A stretch of DNA of 14,390 nt. Origin: Clostridia bacterium. Its GTDB lineage: Bacteria > Bacillota_A > Clostridia > Oscillospirales > CAG-272. The translations under genes and the position numbers were made by a program. This document shows positions 1 through 6,035 of the stretch, piece after piece; position 1 is the first letter of the stretch; each line of letters starts with the position of its first letter. The stretch spans positions 1 to 14,390 of the forward strand of contig JAFUQY010000408.1 in the NCBI GenBank assembly GCA_017472105.1. Direction: 5' to 3'. The notes below the pieces were generated by a model that saw only the letters and a list, made by a program, of their open reading frames with translations, was not told the DNA's origin and ran no database searches.

Positions 1-857
1 CCGAGGGAATGCGCAACCGCGTGAACATATCCGACGTAGGATTTGGAGAATGCGATTCCTGCAAGATACGCCGCACGGAGCATGTTCGCCCTTGCTATGC
101 GGTTCGTCGGTTCCGCATATGCGGTTTCGATGTTCCCAAACACCAGATGTGCTGCTTCCAGTGCCTTCTGACGGGTTTCCTGCGATGTGGATCCGCCGAT
201 GTATGCCTCCACTGCGTGGGTCAGTGCGTCCATCCCGGTCGATGCGGTAAGATGGGGCGGCAGGGTGTACGTTACCTCGGGATCGAGCACGGCGGCATCG
301 GGAATGAGGGAGAAGCTGTTCATGGTATATTTGTGGTGCTTTTCGCTGTCGGTGATAACCGCGGTTACGGTGACTTCGCTTCCGGTGCCGGCGGTCGTGG
401 GAATGGCGATGAGCGTCGGAATGGGCAGAAGTACGCGGAGCGTTCCCTTGAGCTGATCGAGGGTGAAATGGGGATACGCAATCCGCGCGCCCACAGCCTT
501 GGCACAGTCCATGGGAGAACCGCCGCCGAACGCGATCAGACCGCGGCATCCGTTTTCACGGTACATCGCGAGTGCTTCTTCAACATTCTGCACGGTCGGG
601 TTGGGATTGGTTCCGTCGTAAACGGTGCAGTGGATTCCTGCCTCCGTCAGGGACTGTTCCAGTTCCGCAGTAATTCCGCTGTCGTGCAGGAATTTGTCGG
701 TCACAAGCAGAACGGAGCGGATTCTCTTTTTGGTGAGGTACGGCGCGATTGCGGTCACTAGCTCCAGAATTTCCGGTTCCCGGTAGGGCAGAACGGGCAG
801 TGCCATGTGGAATGCGCCCTGAAAAGTTCGGCAGAATGCCTTTTTCGCAGTATTCAT
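1..857 (-). CDS. Iron-containing alcohol dehydrogenase (partial, C-terminus beyond window)
   Basis: This is a group III, metal-dependent alcohol dehydrogenase, a cytoplasmic NAD(P)H enzyme that interconverts aldehydes or ketones and alcohols. Only 285 codons lie in the window; the family is usually about 380 to 400 residues, so roughly the last quarter is missing. Visible signatures in order are the dinucleotide-binding GGGSPMDCAK (residues 111-120), the family motif IPTTAGTGSEVT (152-163), the metal ligands D210 and H214 in MDALTHAVEAY, and H279 in YVHAVAHSLG, which matches the third ligand. The fourth His would lie past the edge. The start chosen is the first ATG of the open frame (855-857). 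Its ribosome site is weak (GTGAG about ten bases upstream), so the internal ATG at residue 18 (804-806) cannot be excluded. It stands downstream of the ddh terminator and so probably has its own promoter. Substrate is unknown; reduction of acetaldehyde or lactaldehyde is plausible given the aldolase operon nearby, but that is inference. Confidence 0.93.
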   Translation of the reverse strand, partial: MNTAKKAFCRTFQGAFHMALPVLPYREPEILELVTAIAPYLTKKRIRSVLLVTDKFLHDSGITAELEQSLTEAGIHCTVYDGTNPNPTVQNVEEALAMYRENGCRGLIAFGGGSPMDCAKAVGARIAYPHFTLDQLKGTLRVLLPIPTLIAIPTTAGTGSEVTVTAVITDSEKHHKYTMNSFSLIPDAAVLDPEVTYTLPPHLTASTGMDALTHAVEAYIGGSTSQETRQKALEAAHLVFGNIETAYAEPTNRIARANMLRAAYLAGIAFSKSYVGYVHAVAHSL

Positions 858-892
858 ATCGGTATTTTCTCACTGTCTTATAGTTGATGATT

Positions 893-928
893 GTTTACTA
901 TCATACCATGTTTACCGCAATGCTTTGT
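893..928 (-). promoter_or_regulatory. Possible extended -10 promoter for the iron ADH, flanked by direct repeats
   Basis: On the minus strand TGGTATGAT (-10 element at 900-905 with the upstream TG of an extended -10) lies about 43 bases before the ADH start. No good -35 box sits at 16-18 bases. The hexamer GTAAAC occurs twice on the minus strand, at 893-898 and 910-915, 17 bases apart, bracketing the -10 element. This is a weak call. Confidence 0.35.
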
Positions 929-953
929 GAATAATCTGCATACAGCCTGTTAA

Positions 954-987
954 CAAAAAGAAAAATCCCCACTTGTTTGTGAGGATT
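954..987 (-). terminator. Rho-independent terminator of ddh
   Basis: Read on the minus strand, a 9-bp stem (979-987 pairing with 964-972, one G-U pair) with a six-base loop is followed by a run of T broken by one C (954-963). It begins nine bases after the ddh stop codon. The G-U pair becomes a mismatch on the plus strand, so the structure favours minus-strand transcripts. Confidence 0.8.
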
Positions 988-995
988 GTTTCTGT

Positions 996-1976
996 TTACA
1001 GAAGGGTCTTTCTCAGTTCTTCGCCGGACTTGGGGGACAGGTACGCCGGAGGAATGTCGAAGATGGTCTTGCAGCCGCTCTGTCCTTCGCTCTTCATCCG
1101 GTATGCGGCGCGCGCCATGGCAACGAGCACGGACGAAGTAAACTCGGGATTGGAGTCGAGCCTGAGGCTGTATTCGATGATATGGCTGTGTTCGTTGTTC
1201 AGTCCGGTCCTGCCGCTGCGGATGACAACACCGCCGTGAGGAATGCCCGCGTGGTCACGTCTGAGTTCTTCCATGGAAATGAAGTGAACCGTGGTATCGT
1301 AGTCGGCAAAGTAGTTGGGCATGGTGACAATTTCGCGCTCGATGCGTTCGAGATCCGCGCCTTCTTCCGCTACGACGAAGCATTCGCGGGTGTGCTTTTC
1401 GCGGGTCGTGAGGGTCGGTTCTTCGCCGCTTCTGACCGCATCCAGTGCCGCCGGAACGGGAATCGTGTACTGACGTGCGTCGAGAACACCGTCGATTCTG
1501 CGGATGGCGTCGGAATGTCCCTGGCTCACACCCTTGCCCCAGAACGTATAGTCACATCCTTCGGGAAGAATCGCGCCGCCGTACAGACGGTTCACGGAGA
1601 ACATGCCCGGGTCCCAGCCGACGGAAATCACAGCGACATTGCCGGTTTCCTTCGCGGATGCGTCGACTGCGGCAAAATGCTCGGGAATCTTCGCGTGGGT
1701 GTCAAAACTGTCGACAACATTGAACAGCTTCGCAAATTCGGGAGTCTGTTTCGGGAGATCGGTCGCACTGCCGCCGCAGATAATCATCACGTCGATTTCG
1801 TTTGTCATGTCCTTCGCGCTGTCGATGTGGTACACCTTTGCGCCGAACGTTTTCACGGTTGCGGGATCACGGCGGGAAAATACGCCCACCAGCTCCATGT
1901 CCGGGTTCTGACGGATGGCACATTCCACGCCCCGCCCGAGATTTCCGTAGCCGAGAATGCCGATCTTGATGCTCAT
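996..1976 (-). CDS. ddh: meso-diaminopimelate D-dehydrogenase
   Basis: This enzyme (EC 1.4.1.16) reversibly converts L-tetrahydrodipicolinate, ammonia and NADPH to meso-diaminopimelate in one step, bypassing the succinylase and acetylase branches of lysine and peptidoglycan synthesis. It acts in the cytoplasm. The 326-residue length matches the family (about 320-330). Recognisable parts are the N-terminal Rossmann motif GYGNLG (9-14), SRRDP (34-38) which fits NADP 2'-phosphate binding, CGGSATDLP (67-75), FNVVDSFDTH (85-94) and SVGWDPGMFS (118-127). These are followed by the substrate-domain segments around TFWGKG (144-149), GHSDAIRR (153-160) and GIPHGGVV (244-251). GGAGG lies ten bases before the ATG. 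The gene has its own promoter at 2030-2058 and a terminator just downstream, so it is a single-gene unit. Its presence implies meso-DAP in the cell wall or lysine made by this route. Confidence 0.95.
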   Translation of the reverse strand: MSIKIGILGYGNLGRGVECAIRQNPDMELVGVFSRRDPATVKTFGAKVYHIDSAKDMTNEIDVMIICGGSATDLPKQTPEFAKLFNVVDSFDTHAKIPEHFAAVDASAKETGNVAVISVGWDPGMFSVNRLYGGAILPEGCDYTFWGKGVSQGHSDAIRRIDGVLDARQYTIPVPAALDAVRSGEEPTLTTREKHTRECFVVAEEGADLERIEREIVTMPNYFADYDTTVHFISMEELRRDHAGIPHGGVVIRSGRTGLNNEHSHIIEYSLRLDSNPEFTSSVLVAMARAAYRMKSEGQSGCKTIFDIPPAYLSPKSGEELRKTLL

Positions 1977-2001
1977 ATATACTTTTCCTCCAAGGGGTTA
2001 G

Positions 2002-2032
2002 ATTCAATTGAATAATCATTCACCTGATTATT
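2002..2032. promoter_or_regulatory. Palindromes at the ddh transcription start, possible operator
   Basis: ATTCAATTGAAT (2002-2013) is a perfect 12-base palindrome in the expected early leader of ddh. A second inverted repeat, AATAATC at 2011-2017 and GATTATT at 2026-2032 (eight-base spacer), overlaps the -10 box. Such placement fits a repressor site. No regulator gene is present nearby and the protein that would bind is unknown. Confidence 0.4.
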
Positions 2033-2058
2033 ATATCACGGCAGGAATCGTTTGTAAA
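2030..2058 (-). promoter_or_regulatory. Promoter of ddh
   Basis: On the minus strand, -35 TTTACA (2053-2058) and a perfect -10 TATAAT (2030-2035) are separated by exactly 17 bases, and the -10 is preceded by TGA, giving an extended -10. It lies between the degV stop and the ddh start, so ddh is not dependent on read-through from degV. Confidence 0.85.
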
Positions 2059-2076
2059 TACAGTTTCTATGAATTT

Positions 2077-2940
2077 TTAACCGATTTTCTCCGGTTCTTT
2101 TGCAACATAGACGATCGCGCAGGCGTACGGTCCGATATGGGTTCCGACAGCCGCACCGACAGGGACGATTCTGTCATCCGGCACGTCGATTCCGAGCTCA
2201 TTGCGGATCCGCTGTGCGAGCTTTTCGCCGTTCTTCCGGTCAGCGGTGTACATAACCGTCATCGGATGCGCGGGATCCATCGGATTTTCGGAAATTTTCT
2301 TCAGAATATAATCCATTGCCTTGCGCATGCCGAGCATTTTCGCGGGAATCTCCGGGCGACCCTGTTTATCCACATGCATGATCGGCTTGATGTGCGTCAG
2401 ACTGCCGATGGTGTAAGCGGTGTGGGAAATTCTGCCGCCGCGGTGCAGGTATTCGAGCGTGTCCATGCAGGTGTACAGCACAATTCTGTGACGCATCTCT
2501 TCCATTACTGCTGCAATTTCCTTCGCGGACTTCCCTTCATCGCGCATCCGGCATGCATGCTCCACCAGAAGACGTTCGCCGCCGGTACCCGTGAGACTGT
2601 CGATGACGCAGCAGTCGTCGAAGTCCGTCATGTTTTTCGCCAGAACCGCGCCCTGATAGGTTCCGCTGAGTCCGGACGAAATCGTGATAACCACGACACC
2701 CTCGCCCTTCTCCTTCGCATCCTGCATCAGTCCGGCGAAAGTCTGCGGGGACGGCTGTGCGGTTTTCGGGAATTCCTTTTCCGTTTTCAGCAGCTCGAAA
2801 TACTGCTCCTTCGACAGATTCACGTTTTCCACGTACTCCCTGTCGCCGAAATGCACGGACAGGGGCACGCATGTGATGTTATTCTGAATAAGCTCCGCCG
2901 GCTCAAAATCCGCGCAGGAGTCGGTGATAATTCTGACCAA
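2077..2940 (-). CDS. DegV-family fatty-acid-binding protein (FakB-like)
   Basis: DegV/FakB proteins bind a single fatty acid and, where studied, present it to the kinase FakA for phosphorylation and entry into phospholipid synthesis. The 287 residues match the family length. Signatures are the N-terminal IITDSCADF (4-12), TAQPSP (60-65) and SSGLSGTY (88-95) of the lipid head-group pocket, TLEYLHRGGRIS (161-172), and the C-terminal GAAVGTHIGPYACAI (262-276). The start is TTG at 2938-2940: GGAGG lies six bases upstream and no ATG is suitably placed. No FakA gene is visible in the window, which is common because fakA and fakB genes are often unlinked. The gene appears to be transcribed alone. 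The family is clear; which fatty acid is bound cannot be told. Confidence 0.93.
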   Translation of the reverse strand: MVRIITDSCADFEPAELIQNNITCVPLSVHFGDREYVENVNLSKEQYFELLKTEKEFPKTAQPSPQTFAGLMQDAKEKGEGVVVITISSGLSGTYQGAVLAKNMTDFDDCCVIDSLTGTGGERLLVEHACRMRDEGKSAKEIAAVMEEMRHRIVLYTCMDTLEYLHRGGRISHTAYTIGSLTHIKPIMHVDKQGRPEIPAKMLGMRKAMDYILKKISENPMDPAHPMTVMYTADRKNGEKLAQRIRNELGIDVPDDRIVPVGAAVGTHIGPYACAIVYVAKEPEKIG

Positions 2941-2946
2941 GATGAT

Positions 2947-2951
2947 CCTCC
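2947..2951 (-). promoter_or_regulatory. Ribosome binding site that fixes the TTG start of degV
   Basis: Minus-strand GGAGG sits six bases before TTG at 2938-2940. This optimal spacing and the conserved IITDS directly after it make TTG the most likely initiator. Confidence 0.8.
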
Positions 2952-3002
2952 GTAGTGAACATTTCGCAAACCGAACAATTCACCTTTTTGAAAAGTTATA
3001 CT

Positions 3003-3034
3003 ATTATAACCCCATATTGTTTGTATTTTGTTAA
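3003..3034 (-). promoter_or_regulatory. Probable promoter of degV
   Basis: A perfect TATAAT (3003-3008, minus strand) lies in the AT-rich gap upstream of degV and shares the longer string TTATAATAG with the GH2 or deoC -10 regions. The nearest -35-like box, TTAACA (3029-3034), is 20 bases away, which is too long to be convincing. The -10 is the stronger part of this call. Confidence 0.5.
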
Positions 3035-3065
3035 TTGTTTATGAATATTATGTAAGAATTATGAC

Positions 3066-3106
3066 AAAAAGCTCCCGTATCTCACGATTTGTGGGATATG
3101 GGAGCT
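3066..3106 (-). terminator. Terminator-like hairpin downstream of the GH2 gene
   Basis: A 16-bp stem (3070-3085 with 3091-3106, five-base loop) is followed on the minus strand by TTTTT (3066-3070) and lies about 100 bases past the GH2 stop. Two pairs are G-U in a plus-strand RNA but A-C mismatches in a minus-strand RNA. The fold is therefore better on plus, while the T run favours minus. There is no plus-strand gene nearby to terminate, so the minus strand is assigned. Confidence 0.6.
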
Positions 3107-3134
3107 CTTTATTCATTGGTTCGTTGAAACCTTG

Positions 3135-3160
3135 GAGAATTTTCCTCCAGGGAAATTCTC
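3135..3160. repeat. 11-bp inverted repeat hairpin
   Basis: GAGAATTTTCC (3135-3145) pairs with GGGAAATTCTC (3150-3160) across a four-base loop, with one wobble. It lies between the GH2 stop codon and the terminator and has no T run of its own, so it may protect or process the 3' end of the message rather than terminate. Confidence 0.6.
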
Positions 3161-3162
3161 AG

Positions 3163-3209
3163 GAGCGAGGTGGTTGTCCTGCAATTTCAGCTGCAGAATA
3201 TCCTCGCTC
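3163..3209. repeat. Nested inverted repeat overlapping the GH2 stop codon
   Basis: GAGCGAGG (3163-3170) is complementary to CCTCGCTC (3202-3209). Inside this outer stem CTGCA (3179-3183) can pair with TGCAG (3192-3196). The right arm overlaps the GH2 stop codon (3208-3210). Function is unknown. Confidence 0.45.
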
Positions 3210-4914
3210 AGTCTTCAATCGCAGCCTTGCGGGAGAAGATTGCGTGAACAACTTCGGGATCGAACTTCGGTCTGCGGTCGTAGGTGTAGAGACCGTTCTG
3301 TTCCTGTTCAACGTCGGTGAGCTGCGTGTAGCAGAGAGCGAAGATTCTGTCGTCGTCAAGGAGAACGTCGGTGAGACCCTTGAGTCTTGCGAGGAATTCT
3401 TCTTCGGTCTTGGGTGCGTTGCCGTAGCCCCAGCCGTCCTGCTTGTCGGTCCAGCGGATTCCGCCGTATTCACTTACGAAGAAGGGAGTCTTTCCGTCGT
3501 AGTGCTGACGTATGTTGCCGAGGCAGTTGGACATGGTGCCGAATTCGTTGTAGTCGGAGAAGTGTTCCGCAAACTTCGCGGGATCCTGTTCGTAGTCGTG
3601 AACGTCGTAAACGTCAGTCTTGTTTACGTGGTAGTTACCGGAAGTGTCGATGCAGGGACGGGTCGGGTCAGCGGACTTGGTTGCATTGTAAACCAGATTG
3701 AGAACGTCGTTCCACTGTCTTCTGCCGTTCATATCCCAGGTTTCGTTGAAGGGACACCAGCCGATGATTGCGGGATGGTTGAAGTCGCGTTCCACTTCTT
3801 CGAGCCATTCGGGAAGAATGCCGTAGATGGAGTCAGCATAGGAGTGGTCAAGACCCCAGTTCGGGAATTCGCCCCATACGAGGTAACCCTTGCGGTCTGC
3901 ATGATACAGGAAGCGTTCTTCGAAGATCTTTTCGTGGAGACGTGCGCCATTGAAGCCCATTGCCATGGAACGGTCGATGTCAGCGATCAGTTCATCATCG
4001 GAAGGAGCGGTATAAATGCCGTCCGGATAGAAGCCCTGGTCGAGGATGAGTCTCTGGAATACGGACTTGCCGTTGAGGAAGAACTTGTGGTCACGGTATG
4101 CGATGGAACGGAGACCGAAGTAGGAGTTGACAACGTCGTCGCCGTAGGTCAGCTTGAGGTCGTACAGACCGCCGACGTTAACTTCCCACAGGTGCTTTTC
4201 GGTGAGGTTGAGGGTGAGAACTGCCTGACCGCCTGCGCAGTTGATGGATGCGGTACCGCAGTCAGCGCCGTCGAAGGATGCCTGAGCGGTGAGAGTGCCT
4301 GCGCCTTCCAGATCAGCGATGATGGTGAGGGTGCATGCTTCTGCGTCCATGAGGTACTTGGTCTTTACGATGTGGGTCTTCGGGAGGAATTCCATCCAAA
4401 CGGTCTGCCAGATACCGGTGGTTCTGGTGTAGTCACAGCCGTGGGAGTAGTAGAGCTCGGACTGCTTGCCGCGGGGGATGAGACGGTTGCGTTCGTCGTC
4501 TTCTGCGTGGAGGCAGATGGTGTTCTTGCCGGCGTGAACGTATTCGGTTACGTCGAACTTGAAGGAAACGTAGCCGCCCTTGTGCTTGCCGACGCGCTTG
4601 CCGTTTACATAAACGGTTGCCCAGTAGTCAACTGCGCCGAAGTGGAGGATCACGTTGCCTGCGATCTGTTCTTCGGTGAGTTCCACTTCTCTCTTGTACC
4701 ATACGGAGTTCATGAAATCCTTGTCTTCCACGCCGGACAGCTTGCTCTGAGGGCAGAAGGGTACGTTGATCTTGGAGCCGAGAACTGCGGAGTCTTCGTA
4801 GAGCTTTCTTGCCACGCCGCTGTTGCCGCGGTCGATTTCAAACTGCCATTCGCCGTTGAGGTTGATCCATGCGTCGCGCTGGAACTTCGGCTTCGGATGT
4901 TCGCATCTGTACAT
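3208..4914 (-). CDS. Glycoside hydrolase family 2 enzyme, intracellular
   Basis: GH2 enzymes are retaining exo-glycosidases (beta-galactosidase, beta-glucuronidase, beta-mannosidase and relatives). From the ATG at 4912-4914 the protein has 568 residues, the short form without extra C-terminal domains. The order is an N-terminal sugar-binding jelly roll (about 12-180, with NGEWQFEID and the strand-rich VYVNGKRVGKHKGGY), an Ig-like domain (about 181-275), and a TIM barrel (about 276-560). The acid/base Glu is E391 in CPFNETW and the nucleophile is E482 in VSEYGG. No signal peptide is seen, so the substrate must be imported. A TTG three codons upstream is less likely because it would leave only about three bases after AGG; the ATG has AAAGGAA ten bases upstream. 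Barrel strand two reads FNGARLHEK, unlike the N-x-R-x-SHYP of classic LacZ, so I do not assign a substrate. A strong promoter at 4959-4987 gives it its own unit, although no clear terminator stops read-through from the upstream operon. Confidence 0.92.
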   Translation of the reverse strand: MYRCEHPKPKFQRDAWINLNGEWQFEIDRGNSGVARKLYEDSAVLGSKINVPFCPQSKLSGVEDKDFMNSVWYKREVELTEEQIAGNVILHFGAVDYWATVYVNGKRVGKHKGGYVSFKFDVTEYVHAGKNTICLHAEDDERNRLIPRGKQSELYYSHGCDYTRTTGIWQTVWMEFLPKTHIVKTKYLMDAEACTLTIIADLEGAGTLTAQASFDGADCGTASINCAGGQAVLTLNLTEKHLWEVNVGGLYDLKLTYGDDVVNSYFGLRSIAYRDHKFFLNGKSVFQRLILDQGFYPDGIYTAPSDDELIADIDRSMAMGFNGARLHEKIFEERFLYHADRKGYLVWGEFPNWGLDHSYADSIYGILPEWLEEVERDFNHPAIIGWCPFNETWDMNGRRQWNDVLNLVYNATKSADPTRPCIDTSGNYHVNKTDVYDVHDYEQDPAKFAEHFSDYNEFGTMSNCLGNIRQHYDGKTPFFVSEYGGIRWTDKQDGWGYGNAPKTEEEFLARLKGLTDVLLDDDRIFALCYTQLTDVEQEQNGLYTYDRRPKFDPEVVHAIFSRKAAIED

Positions 4915-4924
4915 AATTGTCAAA

Positions 4925-4931
4925 TTCCTTT
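4925..4931 (-). promoter_or_regulatory. Ribosome binding site deciding the GH2 start
   Basis: Minus-strand AAAGGAA ends ten bases before ATG 4912-4914, but only one base before the in-frame TTG at 4921-4923. This supports the ATG. Confidence 0.65.
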
Positions 4932-4958
4932 CGTTTGTGCAATAATATGCGTCGTTCT

Positions 4959-4987
4959 ATTATACCGCTGTCACCGGGATTTTGCAA
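4959..4987 (-). promoter_or_regulatory. Promoter of the GH2 gene
   Basis: On the minus strand -35 TTGCAA (4982-4987) and -10 TATAAT (4959-4964) are spaced by exactly 17 bases. The initiation point would lie about 40 bases before the start codon. Confidence 0.85.
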
Positions 4988-5001
4988 TACCCCGTGAGCG
5001 G

Positions 5002-5032
5002 ATTTTTGTGAATCGCGGGTATTTTTGTGAAT
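5002..5032 (-). repeat. Tandem 12-base direct repeat upstream of the GH2 promoter
   Basis: ATTTTTGTGAAT occurs exactly twice on the plus strand, at 5002-5013 and 5021-5032 (ATTCACAAAAAT on the minus strand), with 19 bases from start to start. The pair lies 15 to 45 bases upstream of the -35 box, the usual position of activator sites, and just after the stop codon of the preceding gene. The bound protein is unknown. Confidence 0.6.
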
Positions 5033-5039
5033 TAAAGAA

Positions 5040-6023
5040 TTAAATCTCCAGCTCCGCGATGGTTGCGGGCATTTCGTGTCCGGTATTGACGTTGTCGCCG
5101 CCGGTTACGAGGTCGAAGCAGGTCACGATGAGCTTGCCGTTCCAGATGATGGGTTCGCCGGGCTGATCGAGACCGCCGTCAAGACCGTCACAGTCGGGGC
5201 TCTGCGCGATCCGTTCCACCTTGCCGTCGGGAGAAACACGTCCGACCGCGTTGGCACAGAAATCCGCGATGTAGAGATAGCCGTCGTCGGACATAATCAT
5301 GCCGTCGGTGGTGAGAAGCTGTTCGGGATCCTGCGCCCAGATTTCGTTGGACTTCACGGAAAGGTCTTCGTTGAAGGTGACCTTGTAAACCGCGCCGTCG
5401 CCGAAGTTGCCTACCAGCAGGTTGCCGTCATGGTCGAATTCGATGCCGTCCACACCGTACTGGTCGTCGGGATTGTGGGTCAGGAAGGTCGTGAGAATGT
5501 TCTTGTCTTCGAGCGTATTGGTGATTTCGATGTTTTCGTCGTCCAGTTTGAAGCGGTACACGCAGCTCACCAGCTTGCCGGAGGGATCCTTGACCTTGTT
5601 CAGCGTGCTCTGGGTGACGTAGATGTAGCCGTCGCGGATTCTCATGCCGTTCGGATGCTCCATGTGGTTCGCCACAACGGTGCACTTTTCGACCTTGTTG
5701 TCACGGATGCGCAGGCGGAGGATTCTGCCCTTTTCGATCAGTTCGGGTTTGCCCGGCCAGCCTTCGTTGTCGCAGACGTAGAGATCGCCGTCGGGACCGA
5801 ATGCGATGCCCATCGGACTTGCCAGACCGGTTTCGGGATTCACGGGAACGTCCACCCACTTGGTGAGATTCTTGTTCTTGTCAATCTTCACGATGCATCC
5901 GGGCAGGCTCTGATCTGCGTAGTTGGGGCATGCGAGAACCAGATTGCCGTCCGCGTCGATTGCCATACCGTCGGGCGTGGAGATGTATTCGGGAAGTGCG
6001 AGAAAAAGCTTGGATTCGATCAT
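5040..6023 (-). CDS. SMP-30/gluconolactonase-like beta-propeller protein
   Basis: The protein (327 residues) belongs to the SMP-30/gluconolactonase/LRE-like family of six-bladed propellers, many of which hydrolyse sugar lactones with a divalent metal. Repeated blade motifs are visible: TPDGMAIDADGNLVL (17-31), SPMGIAFGPDGDLYV (69-83), HPNGMRIRDGYIYV (123-136), VDGIEFDHDGNLLV (191-204) and TDGMIMSDDGYLYIAD (239-254). N125 and D192 fit two of the usual metal ligands, but the canonical N-terminal Glu in EGPxW is absent; that place reads STPDGMA. No signal peptide is seen. The ATG at 6021-6023 is preferred over longer in-frame starts because GAGGT lies seven bases before it and overlaps the kinase stop codon, giving tight coupling with only ten bases between genes. 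As last gene of the operon it could open a lactone produced by the dehydrogenase; this is inference, and a binding-only role is possible. Confidence 0.85.
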   Translation of the reverse strand: MIESKLFLALPEYISTPDGMAIDADGNLVLACPNYADQSLPGCIVKIDKNKNLTKWVDVPVNPETGLASPMGIAFGPDGDLYVCDNEGWPGKPELIEKGRILRLRIRDNKVEKCTVVANHMEHPNGMRIRDGYIYVTQSTLNKVKDPSGKLVSCVYRFKLDDENIEITNTLEDKNILTTFLTHNPDDQYGVDGIEFDHDGNLLVGNFGDGAVYKVTFNEDLSVKSNEIWAQDPEQLLTTDGMIMSDDGYLYIADFCANAVGRVSPDGKVERIAQSPDCDGLDGGLDQPGEPIIWNGKLIVTCFDLVTGGDNVNTGHEMPATIAELEI

Positions 6024-6030
6024 ATCAGTT

Positions 6031-6035
6031 ACCTC
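6031..6035 (-). promoter_or_regulatory. Ribosome binding site that fixes the lactonase-like start
   Basis: Minus-strand GAGGT overlaps the TGA of the kinase gene (6034-6036) and lies seven bases before ATG 6021-6023. It rules against longer in-frame starts inside the kinase gene. Confidence 0.8.

Noticed and set aside
9..761. A 250-codon plus-strand open frame with many Cys and His
   Set aside because: It is antisense to the iron ADH, whose motifs are unmistakable; the Cys richness is a by-product of the opposite-strand codons.
580..873. A 97-codon minus-strand frame at the start of the iron ADH
   Set aside because: It overlaps the ADH in another frame; the ADH frame carries conserved residues throughout.
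2077..2104. AACCG...CGGTT hairpin at the end of degV as a terminator
   Set aside because: Only five base pairs, inside the last codons, and followed on the minus strand by A residues rather than T.
1182..2955. Two long plus-strand frames (1182-2015 and 2008-2955)
   Set aside because: They are antisense to ddh and degV and lack recognisable domains or ribosome sites.
4915..4923. TTG start giving a 571-residue GH2 protein
   Set aside because: The ribosome site would be almost touching the TTG; the ATG nine bases later is correctly spaced.
4988..5039. Terminator after the lactonase-like gene
   Set aside because: The CCCG/CGGG partial complementarity there does not form a convincing stem followed by T residues; read-through into GH2 remains possible.
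3028..5043. A 671-codon open frame on the plus strand
   Set aside because: It runs antisense across the whole GH2 gene, and its product is a Val/Glu/Cys-rich sequence without domains or a ribosome site. It is a shadow created by codon choice in GH2.
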